A stretch of DNA of 64,000 bases, taken from Blasia pusilla (taxonomy: Eukaryota; Marchantiophyta; Marchantiopsida; Blasiales). The notes under the pieces were generated by a model. The model was not told the DNA's origin. It saw nothing but the letters and a program-made list of their open reading frames with translations, and did no database searches. Location of the stretch: the NCBI GenBank assembly GCA_050084515.1, contig CM114272.1, positions 10,540,001 to 10,604,000 on the forward strand, given 5' to 3'. How positions within the stretch are numbered: position 1 is the stretch's first letter; every line of letters starts with the position of its first letter. Positions 47,786-60,744 of the stretch are shown piece after piece. The position numbers and the translations under genes were made by a program.

Positions 47786-49803
47786 GTATAGCGATGCTGC
47801 TATGGCTCGTTCTCTAGTGAGTCTCTTCAACCTGGTCTGGTGGGCAGAAGTCATCCCACAAAGATGGCGGATGGGAGTCATCGTGAACCTCTTCAAGAAG
47901 GGTGAGCGAGAAGACCCTGGAAACTACAGGGGTATTACATTGCTGAGTGTAGTCGGGAAGCTCCTCTGCTGTATACTCAACAATAGGATCTCTCTGTACC
48001 TGGAGGAGAATTCTGTCATCAAGGAAGGCCAGGATGGCTTTCGGCAAGCCTGAGGATGCGTGGACCACATCTTCACCTTCAGTCAGATCATCCAGGGTAG
48101 GAAAAAAGAGGGGAAACCCACCTATTGCTTCTTCTTGGACCTTAAGAAGGCATACGACACTGTATGGCGTGACGGGCTTTCTTATAGCTTGTGGAAGGCG
48201 GGGCTGAGAGGGAAAATGTGGAGGGTGGTGGAGAAGATGTATCAGAACACAAGGAGTAGAGTTCTGGTGAATGGCCAAAAGAGTGGGACATTCGACATCA
48301 AGCAAGGAGTGGCTCAAGGATGCCCGCTCTCCCCCACCCTCTTCAACATTTTCGTGAATTCCCTATTGGAAGAAATGGAGGATAATGGACTAGGCATACG
48401 GGTGGGCAACAACTCTATTGTTGCCCTCATGTTTGTTGATGACTTTGGTGGCCTCGAGGAAACAGGAGAGAAACTCCAAGAGATGATCTCCTTGACCAAA
48501 ATCTGGTGTGACATGTGGGGCATGGAGGCAAATGTACTGAAGTGCGGAGTGATGATTTTCAATGGCAAGGAGGAGGACCAAGAGCAACAGTGGTACTAGG
48601 GTGACCAAGAGATCCCACATGTGGCTACATACACCTATCTGGGCATAGAATTCTCGGAAGATTGCATGTGGGATGCACACATTAAGAAGACTACTGAGAA
48701 AGGCCACAAGAAGGTGAACGGTCTGTCTAGATTCCTACACTTCCGGGATATCACATCAGAAGTAAAGCGTTGTGTCATTTTGCATACCATTCGTCCCTCG
48801 CTGGAATACGGGGCAACAGTGTGGGATGCCAACACCAAACAAAGAGATAGGCTTGAAGCTGTGCGGCTGAAGGCATTTCGGGGTATGATGTCAACCTCAT
48901 CACGAACAGCCCGAGTTGGTGTGAGATTAGAACTAGGTGTAGAACCCTTGGAGGATAGACGTGACATTGCCAAGTTGAAATGGCGGAGGCAGTTGGAGAC
49001 AATGGACTCCCATCGCTATCCTAAAGAGGTGATGGGGAAAACCTGGACCCAAAAAAGACCCGTAAAGCAGGCCAAATCTTGGACGGAAAAGGTTCAAGAG
49101 ATTATGCAAGCTTCCAAGCTCCCAGTAGGGCCTGAACTGTGGGAGCAAGATGAGAAAGCATTCGTGGATACCATAACCAAAGCAGTGGGCAAACGCTCAT
49201 AGCAAAAAAGCAAGGAGGAAGCCATGAAAATGTCTGACCTATCTCTTTTGACGGTATATCCCGAGAGGGCAGACCTGAAGAACTATTTGCAGGGAACCCC
49301 TTGCTTGGGAACCCGACTCAAGTTCAAGTTCAGGACGGGGGCAATCCCCTTGAACTATAAGAAAAGCAGGATGGGAACACAACTAAACTCTTGCGCCTTG
49401 TATGACGATGGGGACGAAACCTCTAGTCATTACTTGGTCTCCTGCGCAAAATTCACAACACACAGAGCAAGAGCATATGCTGATATTGCTAAGCTGCTAG
49501 TACCAGAACTGTTCAACACATTCAATAGCCTTGATTCATTGCCCAAAGCTGCTGCACTGGTAAGTAATGTCTATTGGGGATCCCAATCAGGTAAAGTAGA
49601 TGGTGTGGTGAAGAGTTTCTTGGTTGACACTTGGATGCTCCGCATAAACACGTTGTTTGGTCAGCACTCACACTATATGAGAGTGTCTCCCTCCTCTCAT
49701 ATGGTACCTTCTTCACTTGCTTCTCTCTCTACATCCATCCCAGTCTCAAGCACAGTCCAACCAGGGCGCGGGGTCTATGGTCGCAAGGCTACGACAGGCA
49801 CTA
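47783..49803 (+). mobile_element. LINE, nearly continuous reverse transcriptase and C-terminal knuckle, TC-flanked
   Basis: One frame with only three internal stops spans about 47802-49800. It reads WRMGVIVNLFKKGEREDPGNYRG, YCFFLDLKKAYDTVW, VAQGCPLSPTLFNIFVNSLL and FVDDFGGL (active-site Asp pair). A long thumb/linker follows (YLGIEFSEDCMWDAHI, PSLEYGATVWD) and then the C-terminal motif CALYDDGDETSSHYLVSC. The second Cys of the motif is Tyr here; the copy at 21741 has Cys. Stops are at a TGA after FRQA, a TAG after QQWY and a TAG after GKRS; in the last, the related copy has CAG. No endonuclease region is present, so the copy is 5' truncated. The sequence is unlike typical flowering-plant L1. 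It is flanked on both sides by (TC)n. Confidence 0.88.
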
Positions 49804-49829
49804 CTCTCTCTCTCTCTCTCTCTCTCTCT
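49804..49829. repeat. (TC)n microsatellite, 3' flank of LINE
   Basis: About 26 bp of perfect TC between the LINE end and the continuing LTR. Confidence 0.95.
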
Positions 49830-50386
49830 GAAACCAAACCCACTCTCTTAATCAGAGGTTTGGGTTACAAACACAAGATAAGAAGTACCATAGCTCCGCC
49901 ACCTCACACTAAGAGGTTCAACAAAGAGATAATGAACTCTCAAGCTCTCTCTCTTGGAGGTATACCCCTTTCCCTCTCCCAAACTCTCTCCACGCTAACC
50001 TATGCTTGTGGGTCATCTCCTTGGCTCTTGACCTACTGTAGTGGGTCAAGGGCCACTTCCCAAAGTGGAAATTGAACTATACCAAGAACGATAACTTACC
50101 CAAAATAATAAGTTTCTAAATATGGCTTCAAGTGAGTCAAAACGAAGGGGAACATGTTGTTTCAGGTTATCCATGCCCTCAATAGGTCATCCTCGACCTC
50201 CTCAGGCTATCCTCTAGTATCTTTGAAGGCGGTCTACTAGATCTTGTTGATCTATCATAACAGACGTAACAATTATTGTGCGTATACACATCGCTGTCAC
50301 CGAACACACACACAAACACGCACGATCCCATGCTAACTCATGGCATCCAAACATAAAAAAAAAGAGTACCAAAACATCTCCAATCA
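49830..50386 (-). mobile_element. Gypsy-family LTR, cut by the LINE
   Basis: Sense direction starts TGATTGGAGATGTTTTGG at 50386, includes the end module and the centre, and breaks at the CT run where the LINE sits. It follows the Gypsy fragment at 50387-51130. Confidence 0.7.
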
Positions 50387-51130
50387 CACCTTAGCCGGTG
50401 GTTAGGTCCCTCTAACCCCAGATAGCCATCTATCCCTACCTACTATGACATACATCTCTCGGACGCTAAGAGCAAAAAGTTTGGGTGCTCATGTGGCCCC
50501 ATCCTTTGTCGCCTTCTTGTTATCCATGTCATAGACTCAAGTCATAATCTATAACTATCTACTCTATGTACATTTGGGATACATCCATCATCCTTGAGGA
50601 ATCCTAGTGAGAGATGGCGTCAAACATGCCATATGCCATCCTCTCAAATATCCATCACAAACTAGCATAGGGGGTGCACCACGTGCAGAACCACATAACA
50701 TACATCCCGAGCTTGCATGAACTATTCCTACGCTCGGATAAACTATAATATTAATGTTAGGAAAGTGACATAGATGCACGGTTACGCACATGGTCCTTCC
50801 AAATCATACCATCGCGCCCTGTAGTCACATCCAACGTCGTGGGTGCCGTCTCTTGCAAGTTGACATAGTCTCTCTGATGAAACCTCCAGATAGTTGGTGG
50901 ATAAACACCTCCCCAAATAGTCGCATATCTCAATATATCCCGATGTTGCGCAATTGCCAAGTTCTCAAACGCTATGGATATCACCATCCGAAATAACTCA
51001 ATCCTCTAAGAACAAACTCGCATCCATACATCACGGTTATCAAGGTCCAATATCTCACCAACATCTTGATAAATAGTTGCAAGAAAATCCGGCTCTTGGC
51101 CATAAAGGAACAAGTACGGTGAGAAAGATA
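50387..51130 (-). pseudogene. Gypsy 3' coding fragment with PHD finger
   Basis: From high to low coordinates: FSPYLFLYGQEPDF and DVGEILDLDNRDVWMRVCS (integrase C-terminal part), AFENLAIAQHRD, TTLDVTTG, and the PHD finger CMLC..MLVCDGYLRGWHMAC near 50600-50700. The fourth Cys is Tyr (TAT), which would weaken zinc binding. At 51130 the coding sequence is interrupted by the end of another LTR, so a later copy inserted here. Confidence 0.8.
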
Positions 51131-52136
<1,006 letters not shown>

Positions 52137-53365
52137 TCCCCCCTAGCTGGTGGTTAGGTCCCTCTAACTCCAAATAGCCATCTATCCCTACCTACCACGA
52201 CATACATCTCTAGGACGCTAAGAGCATAAAGGCCGAGTGCTCATGTCATGTGGGCCCATCGTTAGTCGCCTTCCTATTATCCATGTCACAGAAAAAATTG
52301 GAATCGAAACCTACCTAGTATCTCCTCTATGTACATCTTGGACACATCCATCGTCCCCGAGGAACCCTAGTTAGAGGTGGCGTCAAACATGCCATATGCC
52401 AACCTCTCGAACATTCATCACATATTAGCATGATGGGCGCACCACGAACAGAACCACACAACATACAACGCAAGCCTGCAGGAACTACTGCTGAGCTCGG
52501 ATCTACTATACCATCATTGTTAGGAAGGTGACATGGCGCACAATTATGCACATGGTCCTTCCATACCATACCATCTCATCCCACCAGCAAGAGAACACCG
52601 GATGGCAAAATATCACACACTCTCAAGATAGTGCGCCTTGCAGTCACATCCAACGTCGTCGGTGCCGTCTGCTGCAAGTAGACATAATCTTCCTCATGAA
52701 ACCTACGGATAGTCGAAAATGATTGTGACCCTCCTTCAAAGGCAAAGGTCATGCAAAATCCAAACTCTATGTATACCCTAAGTCCATGATTGGTAATGGA
52801 TGCAACTGTGGAGTCAGAGCATTGAAGGATGCTCGGACCCGATCACACACCATGCACATGGCAACAAACTGCTGAACGTTAGTCTGCATACCTCGACACC
52901 AATACTCAATCTGGAGCAAGCTGTACGTCCGCTTCATCCCAAAGTGACCTAACTCCTCATGGGCATGCTGCACTAGTCGTGCTCTTTGCGAGGGATGCGG
53001 CACTACGCGTACTCTACCATCCTCCCAAACCCTCAAAACATGTGTCCCCTCCCAACCAAACCATTTGGCCCACCGTAGGATCCGATCCCGATCCCTAGCA
53101 CACACGGTGCTCGCAACGCTGCCAATATGAAGGTACTCCAAGACTACTCCATCATCATGAATATCTCGACCATCTATTGTCTCCTCACTGGCCTCAGGAT
53201 CCAGGGACTCTCCACTAGACCTCGCCATCGAAGTCTCCACACTCTGGCTCTCCATAGTCAACATGCCCAAATAGGTTGACGCGTGCCATCCTGGCATTGA
53301 CTCCTCATCACTCTCTCCATGCCATCAAGCTCCAATCGCATCTTGCAGACTCGGGCATGGACTTC
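52137..53365 (-). pseudogene. Gypsy fragment with integrase zinc-binding domain and intact PHD motif
   Basis: The 176-codon frame at 53297-52767 reads ARLVQHAHEELGHFGMKRT and then FVAMCMVCDRV, the H-H-C-C zinc-binding domain of Gypsy integrase, preceded by a linker with RWAKWFGWEGTHVLRVWEDG. The core integrase is deleted: sequence jumps from LHPLPIMDLGYT to the C-terminal part near 52700. The PHD finger at 52333-52467 is complete: CMLC, MLICDEC, then SRGWHMACLTPP and RWMCPRC, all eight zinc ligands present. The fragment joins Mu-like transposon sequence at about 53365. Confidence 0.82.
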
Positions 53366-53369
53366 AGGC

Positions 53370-54657
53370 AGGTGAAGAGACAGCATTGAGGAACGAACCC
53401 GGTGATTGATTTGGATGAGGAAATCACGCCGCCCAGGTATTCGGAGACCCCAGATTGCTCCCAAATTTGCGATGCAGTATCTTCTCCAAAATCAGTGAAT
53501 GTTTAATTTCAAAAGCCCTCCGTTGCTGGAAGTTCGCAACATCCGGTCATTGGGGTGGTTCAACTGTATGGGATTCCGGTCATTGAGGTGGATTGCAGCC
53601 TCAAATGGTGGCATATCTCTTGGAGAAACCCTGGACATGGGCCCACTTGCAGGGCAGGATCTGATGGCATTAGGAGAGCATGCCACACTTTCCTAAATAA
53701 GAACTGTACAAGGACTGGATGACCACTGCCTGGATTTTGGGGAATCAAAACCTTTGATCGTTTCACGAGGACCGGGGATCAATTGAAGTACTTCTTCTGC
53801 CCAAATGAATCTTGCGCTTTTTGGAAGTCTTATCTGGCTGCCATTGGAGCTCTAGGGAATACCCCCACGATTTGGCCCATTGCCGCAGGTACGAATTGCA
53901 CTCAAGGCGAAGTGGACAATCTTATAAGTGACAGCTTGAGACTCGTAGACGGAGGAAGTTTGGAGCATGTTCGCATTACAGAGACCTTTGCATTTCGTAT
54001 TCAACCCAAGATTGATGTCAACATATACCCAGAGAAGGTGGATGATCTCAATCCACTATTTCTGTTTGATTCTAGAAATGGGATGAAGAGAAACAGAATG
54101 TGTAGGCCAACGGTGGAGAGAGCAAAGCGAATTGCATGAGCTCAAGAGGCAAAAATGGAGATCATTGCCACGAAAGATGTCCAGAGTGGAAATGGAATAG
54201 GAAGGATGTATTGGGTCAAGAACAACACTGTAAATTCAAGTGTCACAGGGATGTATGTGGTGCACATATGTTGCTTTCCCACATGTTCATGTGATGACTT
54301 TGTCCAAAGAGAGACAAGTGGGAAAAGGTATTTCCCTTGTAAGCACATGTACTATGTGTTGCTGGTAGTTTTAAGAGAGTCGGAGGTAGGAGTAGGAGTC
54401 CACCAACCAATTCTGTCCCTCAAAGAAGTGCGAAGTATTTTAAACAAACCACTTTGAGGATGCAAAATGAGGTTTTAGATTATACTTTCAATTTTCCAGA
54501 ACCTTCACTTTGAGCTTGAACTCTATTCAGCCCAGGGCAAATGATAGATTTTTTCCAGACCTTGGATTGAAAAAGAGATTTGTTCCACACTTATGATTCC
54601 ACTCATTTTTCAGTTTTGTAAATTTTGTGCAATTTGCAACTGGTCGGACTCAGATGG
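53370..54657 (+). pseudogene. Mu-like transposase C-terminal part with SWIM finger, inverted copy
   Basis: Plus-strand copy of the region found on the minus strand at 54869-56284 and 56522-57960. Frames: 53783-54139 (YFFCPNESCAFWKSY ... NRMCRPTVERAKRIA) and 54155-54457 (IATKDVQSGNGIGRMYW, then CCFPTCSCDDF ... FPCKHMYYVLL). The last is a SWIM zinc finger (CxC..CxH), a DNA- or protein-binding module common at the C-terminus of Mu-like transposases. TGA separates the two frames. This copy breaks off within a 27-bp palindrome at 54636-54657. Confidence 0.75.
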
Positions 54658-54868
54658 AGGTGCGGTAAGAGGAGAGGAAGAGAGGAAGGGAGGAGAGAGG
54701 AAACTACCTTCAACCGAAGTAGATACTTTTTTTTAAGAGAGTTTCCTATGATTTAAAGAGAGTTTTCGTTGGGTTGAAGAGAGGAAACTTTTTGTGTGAT
54801 TTTTTTTGCGCTTTTTTGCTCAGTTATTAAGCAGTCCCACAGTTTTTTTTTTCCTCTTCCATATTTTG
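54658..54868. repeat. Purine-rich spacer, first of two tandem copies
   Basis: Begins GAGGTGCGGTAAGAGGAGAG and ends near CCTCTTCCATATTTTGGC. The same sequence recurs at 56282-56494, defining a tandem duplication of about 1.63 kb. Contains GAGAG runs and T runs. Confidence 0.75.
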
Positions 54869-54895
54869 GCAACCCATCTGAGTTCGACCGGTTGC
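54869..54895. repeat. Single 27-bp palindrome at a duplication breakpoint
   Basis: Starts GCAACCCATCTGAG and ends CGACCGGTTGC. It marks the point where the plus-strand and minus-strand copies diverge. Confidence 0.65.
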
Positions 54896-56284
54896 AAATT
54901 GCACAAAATTTACAAAACTGAAAAATCAGTGGAATCATAACTGTGGAACCAATCACTTTTTCCATCCAAGATCTGGAAACAATCTATCATTTGCCCTGGG
55001 CTGAATAGAGTTCAAGCTCAAAATGAAGGTTCTGGAAAATTGAAAGTACAATCTAAAACCTCATTTTGCATCCTCAAAGTGGTTTGTTTAAAATACTTCG
55101 CACTTCTTTGAGGGATAGAATTGGTTGGTGGATTCCTACTCCTACCTCCGACTCTCTTAAAACTACCAGCAACACATAGTTCATGTGCTTACAAGGGAAA
55201 AACCTTTTGCCACTTGTCTCTCTTTGGACAAAGTCATCACATGAACATGTGGGAAAGCAACAGATGTGCACCACATACACCCCTCTGACACTTGAATTTA
55301 CAATGTTGTTCCTGACCCAATACATCCTTCCTATTCCATTGCCACTCTGAACATCTTTTGTGGCGATTATCTCCATTTTTGCCTCTCGAGCTCATGCAAT
55401 TTGCTTTGCTCTCTCCACCGTTGGCCTACACATTCTGTTTCTCTTCACCCCATTTCTAGACTCAAACAGAAATAATGGATTAAGATCATGCACCTTCTCC
55501 GGGTACATGTTGACATCAATCTTGGGTTGAATACGAAATGCAAAGGTCTCTGTAATGCGAACATGCTCCGAACTTCCCCCATCTACGAGTCTGAAACCGG
55601 CACTTGTAAGATTGTCCACTTCGTCTTGAGTGCAGTTCGTACCTGCGGCGATGGGCCAAATCGTGGGGGTATTCCCCGGAGCTCCAATGGCAGTCGGATA
55701 AGACTTTCCAAAAGCGCAAGATTCATTTGGGCAGAAGAAGTACTTCAATTGATCCCCGGTCCTTGTGAAACGATCAAAGATTTTGAGTCCCCAAAACCCA
55801 AGCAGTGGTCGTCCAGTCCTTGTAGAGTTCTTATTTAGGAAAGTGCCGCATGCTCTCCTTATGCCCTCAGATCATGCCCTGCACGTGGGTCCACCTCCTA
55901 GGTTGCTCCGAGATATATGCCACCGTTTTAGGTTGCAATCCATCTCCATTACCGGAATCCCATATTGTTGAACCACTCCAGTGACCGGATGTTGCGAACT
56001 TCCAGCAACGGAGGGCTTTTGAAATAAGACATTCACTAATTTTGGAGAAGGGTCTCCATCACAGATTTGGGAGCGGTCCGGGGTCCCCAAATACCTGGGC
56101 GACGTAATTTCCTCATCCAAATCAATCACCGGATTCGTTCCCCGATGCTGCCTCTTCACCTGCCTGAAGTCAAGATACTTATTTGGTCTCCACGAGTCTC
56201 GTTCGGACTGCTCTACCACCATCTGTATGGGACGTCTTGAAACCCGCCTACAAATATCCCCACCAATGTGTACGTCTTGCTCGA
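54896..56284 (-). pseudogene. Mu-like transposase C-terminal part with SWIM finger, tandem copy
   Basis: Minus-strand frames: 56450-55872, then 55748-55392 (YFFCPNESCAFGKSY, NPLFLFESRNG) and 55376-55074 (CCFPTCSCDDF, FPCKHMNYVLL). The SWIM ligands CxC and CxH are present. Relative to the copy at 53370 it is inverted; relative to the copy at 56522-57960 it is a direct tandem repeat. The frames are separated by one or two stops, so it is not functional. Its 5' end is cut at the second spacer at about 56282. Confidence 0.75.
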
Positions 56285-56494
56285 GGTGCGGTAAGAGGAG
56301 AGGAAGAGAGGAGAGAGGAGAGAGGAAGAGAGGAGAGAGGAGAGAGGAAGCTACTTTCAACCGAAATAGATACTTTTTTTTGAAGAGAGTTTCCGTTGGG
56401 TTGAAGAGAGGAAACTTTTTGTGTGAATTTTTTTGCACTTTTTTGTTCATTTATTAAACAATCCCACAGTTTTTTTTTCCTCTTCCATATTTTG
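56282..56494. repeat. Purine-rich spacer, second tandem copy
   Basis: Same sequence as 54658-54868, starting GAGGTGCGGTAAGAGGAGAG, with an expanded GAGAGGA run. The frames through it are artefacts. Confidence 0.75.
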
Positions 56495-56521
56495 GCAACC
56501 CCTGTGAGTCCGACGAGTTGC
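56495..56521. repeat. Single 27-bp palindrome
   Basis: Starts GCAACCCCTGTGAG and ends CCGACGAGTTGC, equivalent in position to 54869-54895. Confidence 0.65.
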
Positions 56522-56643
56522 AAATTGCACAAAATTTAGAAAACTGAAAAATCAGTGGAATCATAAGTGTGGAACCAATCACTTTTTCCATCCAAGGTCT
56601 GGAAAAAATCTATCATTTGCCCCGGGCTGAATAGAGTTCAAGC

Positions 56644-59600
56644 TCAAAGTGAAGGTTCTGGAAAAATAAAAGTACAATCTAAAACCTCATTTTGGATCCT
56701 CAAAGTGGTTTGTTTAAAATACTTCGCACTTCTTTGAGGGACAGAATTGGTTGGTGGATTCCTACTCCTACCTCCGACTCTCTTAAAACTACCAAAGAAC
56801 ACATAGTACATGTGCTTACAAGGGAAATACCTTTTGCCACTTGTCTCTCTTTGGACAAAGTCATCACATGAACATGTGGGAAAGCAACAGATGTGCACCA
56901 CATACACCCTGTGACTCTTGAATTTCAGATGTTGTTTGACCCAATACATCCTTCCTATTCCATTGCCACTCAAGACATCTTTCGTGGCGATGATCTCCAT
57001 TTTTTCCTCCCGAGCTGCTGCAATTCGCTTTGCTTTCTCCACCGTTGGCCTGCACATTTTGTTTCTCTTCACCCCATTTCTAGACTCAAACAGAAATAAT
57101 GGATTGAGATCATCCACCTTCTCCGGGTACATGTTGACATCAATCTTGGGTTGAATACGAAAGCGAAGGTCTCTATAATGCGAACATGCTCCGAACTTCC
57201 CCCGTCTCGAGTCTGAAACCGGCACTTGTAAGATTGTCCACCGTCTTGAGTGCGATTCGTACTGCGGCGATGGGCCAAATCGTGGGGGTATTCCCAGGAG
57301 CTCCAATGGCAGCCGGATAAGACTTCCGGAGCGCAAGATTCATTTGGGCAGAAGAAGTACTTTAATTGATCCCTGGTCCTCGTGAAACGATCAAAGGTTT
57401 TGAGCCCCCAAAACCCAGGCAAAGGTCGTCCAGTCCTTGTACAGTTCTTATTTAGGAAAGTGCCGCATGCTCTCCTAATGCCATCAGATCTGCCTGCAGG
57501 TGGGTCCACGATCTGGGTTGCTCCGAGATATATGCCACCGTTTTAGGTTGCAATCCACCTCCATTATTGGAATCCCATATTGTTGAACCACCCGGTGATG
57601 AGGATGTTGCAAACTTCAAAGAACGGAGGGCTTTTGAAATAAAATATTCACTGGTTTTGGAGAAGTATCCATCGCGGATTTGGGACGGGTCGGGGTCCCT
57701 TAATACCAGGCGGTGTAATTTCCTCATCCAAATCAATCACCGGATTCATTCCTCGATCTTTGCCTCTTCACTGCTGAAGTCAAGATACTTATCTGGTCTC
57801 TACGAGTCTCGTCGAGTTGCTCTACCACCATCTGTATGGGGACGTCTTGAAACCCGCCCACAAATATCCCCACGTATGTGTACGTCTTGCTCGAGTGGAG
57901 TTCGCTACGCACCGGTTGAAGGCCGACATACAATTTTTCATCACCAGATCTCACGGCCATACGACATAGAGCTCGTAGATCGCGACCCTTTTCCTTTTGT
58001 TATGCCTTTTGTGAGAAAGATATGGGATCTTTGCAGATTGTAGCATTGGTCTTGACTGGTCTTGTTGGCATGCCTCCACAAGTGAAATTCGTTGGCATGC
58101 TTGTGACGACCTCCAAGAGGAATGAACAGTTTCTGCTCCACTTGTGTTGGGGCAGAGGGCATTTTCATGAACGTTCAATCCCTACAACGACGGCAATGTT
58201 AGAAGGGAGCGAAAATAACTCAGGAGGCAAAGAAATAAGCAACTTGTCGGAACCAGACGGGTTGCAGGCCCGAGGCATCCCATGAACGACTCTGCGACCC
58301 ATCGGGTCCCGACGTGTTGTAACCTTAAACCCACCTACTGCAACCCGTCGGAACCCGACGGGTTCCAAGGCCGAGGCATCCAATGAACGACTTTGTGACC
58401 CGTCAGGTCCCAACGGGTTGCACACTCGGGACGACACCAAACATCTGGATGCAACCCGTCGGTTTCCGTCGGGTTGCACCCTTGGGCAACCCGTCAGTTT
58501 GCGTTGGGTTGCACACTCGGGCAACCCGTCGGTTTCCGTCGGGTTGCACACTCGGGCAACCCGTCGCATCCGACAGCTTGCTTGGTTTCTTGGGTTTGAA
58601 ATCCATATAATTCCCACGCTTCTCATCCTGAGCTACAGCTTTACAAAAAATTCTCAGCGTGAGCTTGACAAGACAAAATAGTGAACTCACCTGCCGCATG
58701 AAGTTTCCCCATTGTTTCATACGTACAGTCCACCAACTCAACCAAGAGCACAACTCTTTGTACTTCCCCTCAATCGCATGCTTCCTCCACCACCCATGAA
58801 GTTCTTCCTGGCATTCCATGGGCTTTGCTTCAAGGGTTTCTTTGTCCTTGCGGCGTTGGAGTAGAGTGACATGCTCTGTCCTCTTATTTTCCTTGATGCA
58901 AGATTTGGTGTACCGGGTCACAGACTCTTGCCAATGGAAAGCATCCGACCTTTCCCTCTCCGGTTGAACCTCTCCACCCCAGAACACTTCCCGGATAGCA
59001 ATCCACCCAGGTTGTACATTGTCCGCCATGAACCCATAAATTTCCGGAGGTGGCCTTTTGTTTTCCTTCACCACCTCCAGTAAGAGTAACCAGCACATCT
59101 TCAAACTGCCAACGTCTTCTGCCTTTACTTCACAGACAAATATAGTTTTGAGTCCCTTCTCCACATGGTCATAAACGTGAGCACCCATCGTCAACCATCC
59201 GTTCAGCACTCTGTAGCAAATATCAAAGCTTGCCCAGCTCCCGTAAAGATCTTCCCCTTCCCTCATTCGATCTATAAGATCGAGGCCACTCGACAGACCT
59301 GTGGTTGACATTTTGAAGATATAGGCCCTGGATCCCTCGCCTCCTTGGCCCATGAACTGCCATCTCTGAATGAATGGAAATCTGGAGTTGGCCTTGATTC
59401 TGGCGATGGCATCCATTTCGGCCCGTCTTTCCATCGAACTCGTATCGACGCGACAAATTCGGAAGCATTCAGGATCAGCGAGAAATGCGAGATTTTCCCA
59501 GAGTTGTTTCTCCTCAACCGCCGTGATCTCGCCCTGTCCAGGGATTCCAAGCAATTGTTCACAAATTTGTGATGCCATTGTGAGCTTGATCACTCCGGGC

Positions 59601-60695
59601 TTTGAACCCGGAAAGTTTCTGTAGACCTCGGCTACTTTCTTCGCCACATCCTCCTTGATGTGTCTTTGAATTGCATTGGTCACAGGATGAGTGTGGGAGC
59701 CAACATGGACAGCCAACCTTGTATACTCTGACGTGGAGCCCAAGTCGTGGACAATGAAAAATATGTATGCAGGACACGCTCCAACACAGAAGGGCAATGC
59801 CTGACAATGAGGACATCGATGGCCTCTCGGCAGTATGGTGGCACCGACCTCGTATGGAGTTTCTGGATTCTTGGGAGGGAATTGCGACGTATTGACTTGC
59901 CCGTTGTGCTCTAGATACGGGCATGCTGGACTTCTACACTCCAAGGCTCCCACGCATTGGCGGCGAGAGACAATCCAAGGACCATATGGAATTGAAGCAC
60001 TGGTCCGTTGAAGCCTGCACCATCGATGACAATCAGACTTTCTGTCCATACCCTTCAGGCGTCCTCCATCCTTCTTTTGAGCAGGAGCAGCAAGTGGAGG
60101 CAACTCAAAAATGCAATTACCATCGTACGTGGGCGGCAGCTCGTCGACAAGAATGTGCTTGAACATTTTCAAGGGCAGAGACGAAAGCAAACTATTGCCT
60201 GATACTCGCAAGAGGAACGAGTAGGCGGACAGAGGGCCCGATTAGTGCCCGAGAGATCCACTGAGGTTGATAACATCCGGAATCTCTTCGGAAAAACAAC
60301 ATTATTCTGGCGTCGAAGTTGGAGTCGGCCGGATCTGCAGAGCTTGGAGTTGCAAACGTAGAGCTCGGAGCACTAGGAAATTCTAGACTGTCTACTTGGG
60401 AAACAGACGAATTTAGGGGCAGGCCGTAAACTCTGTATTGACCATTTGCTAGAGGTAGGAGATTCCATACTTTACGGTCTGCAATCACTGGCTGGACTGT
60501 CTCACCTATTATGTCCTCCGTACCGTCCACCCTAACATCCTTGGATACAAAGATGGTTCCAATTTGGAGAAGAAATCGAACAGAGAGAAAATTTTCATCC
60601 ACTGCTATGAACTCACGAGCTTGTGGTCGAACGATTTCTGATTGAGGAAGGGCCGCTAGATGACTGCCACAAGTGAGCTTCACATAATTATCCAT
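56644..60695 (-). pseudogene. Mu-like transposase gene (DDE and SWIM), spliced
   Basis: Minus-strand gene starting MDNYVKLTCG at 60695. The first exon runs to about 60300. A second coding block from 60211 to a donor at 58691 (QWGNFMRQ then GTGAGT) holds a Cys/His-rich N-terminal cluster (CVGALECRSPAC, HRCPHCQALPFCVGAC, VGSHTHPV) resembling the GCM/WRKY-like fold of Mu-like transposases. It then has a DDE-like core with FDICYRVL, FMADNVQPGWIAIREVFW (second Asp), DAFHWQES and a W..W..R..QWG helix. An intron holding the palindrome array 58239-58581 follows. The next block near 58180-57950 reads AETVHSSW and leads through broken frames to the SWIM finger CCFPTCSCDDF..FPCKHMYYV at about 56850. Usual catalytic spacing fits, but the third acidic residue is not certain. 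The 3' half has frameshifts; the DDE block is clean over 500 codons. Confidence 0.7.
58239..58581. repeat. Palindrome array 1, eight copies, intronic
   Basis: Copies start at 58239, 58294, 58340, 58395, 58451, 58486, 58521 and 58556. Each is about 27 bp: arm GCAACCCGTCGG, a 3-base centre (AAC, TTT and others) and arm CCGACGGGTTGC, with substitutions. Spacing is 35-56 bp. It lies in the presumed intron after the donor at 58691, so the apparent coding extension of the transposase frame to 58403 is not real. Confidence 0.88.
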
Positions 60696-60744
60696 TCCCA
60701 GAAGACTCCAACGGGAGGAGACCGAGAATGAGAATGAGAATATT

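Noticed and set aside
58403-58690. C-terminal extension of the 602-codon transposase frame
   Set aside because: It runs past a good splice donor into the palindrome array, so it is read-through of an intron.
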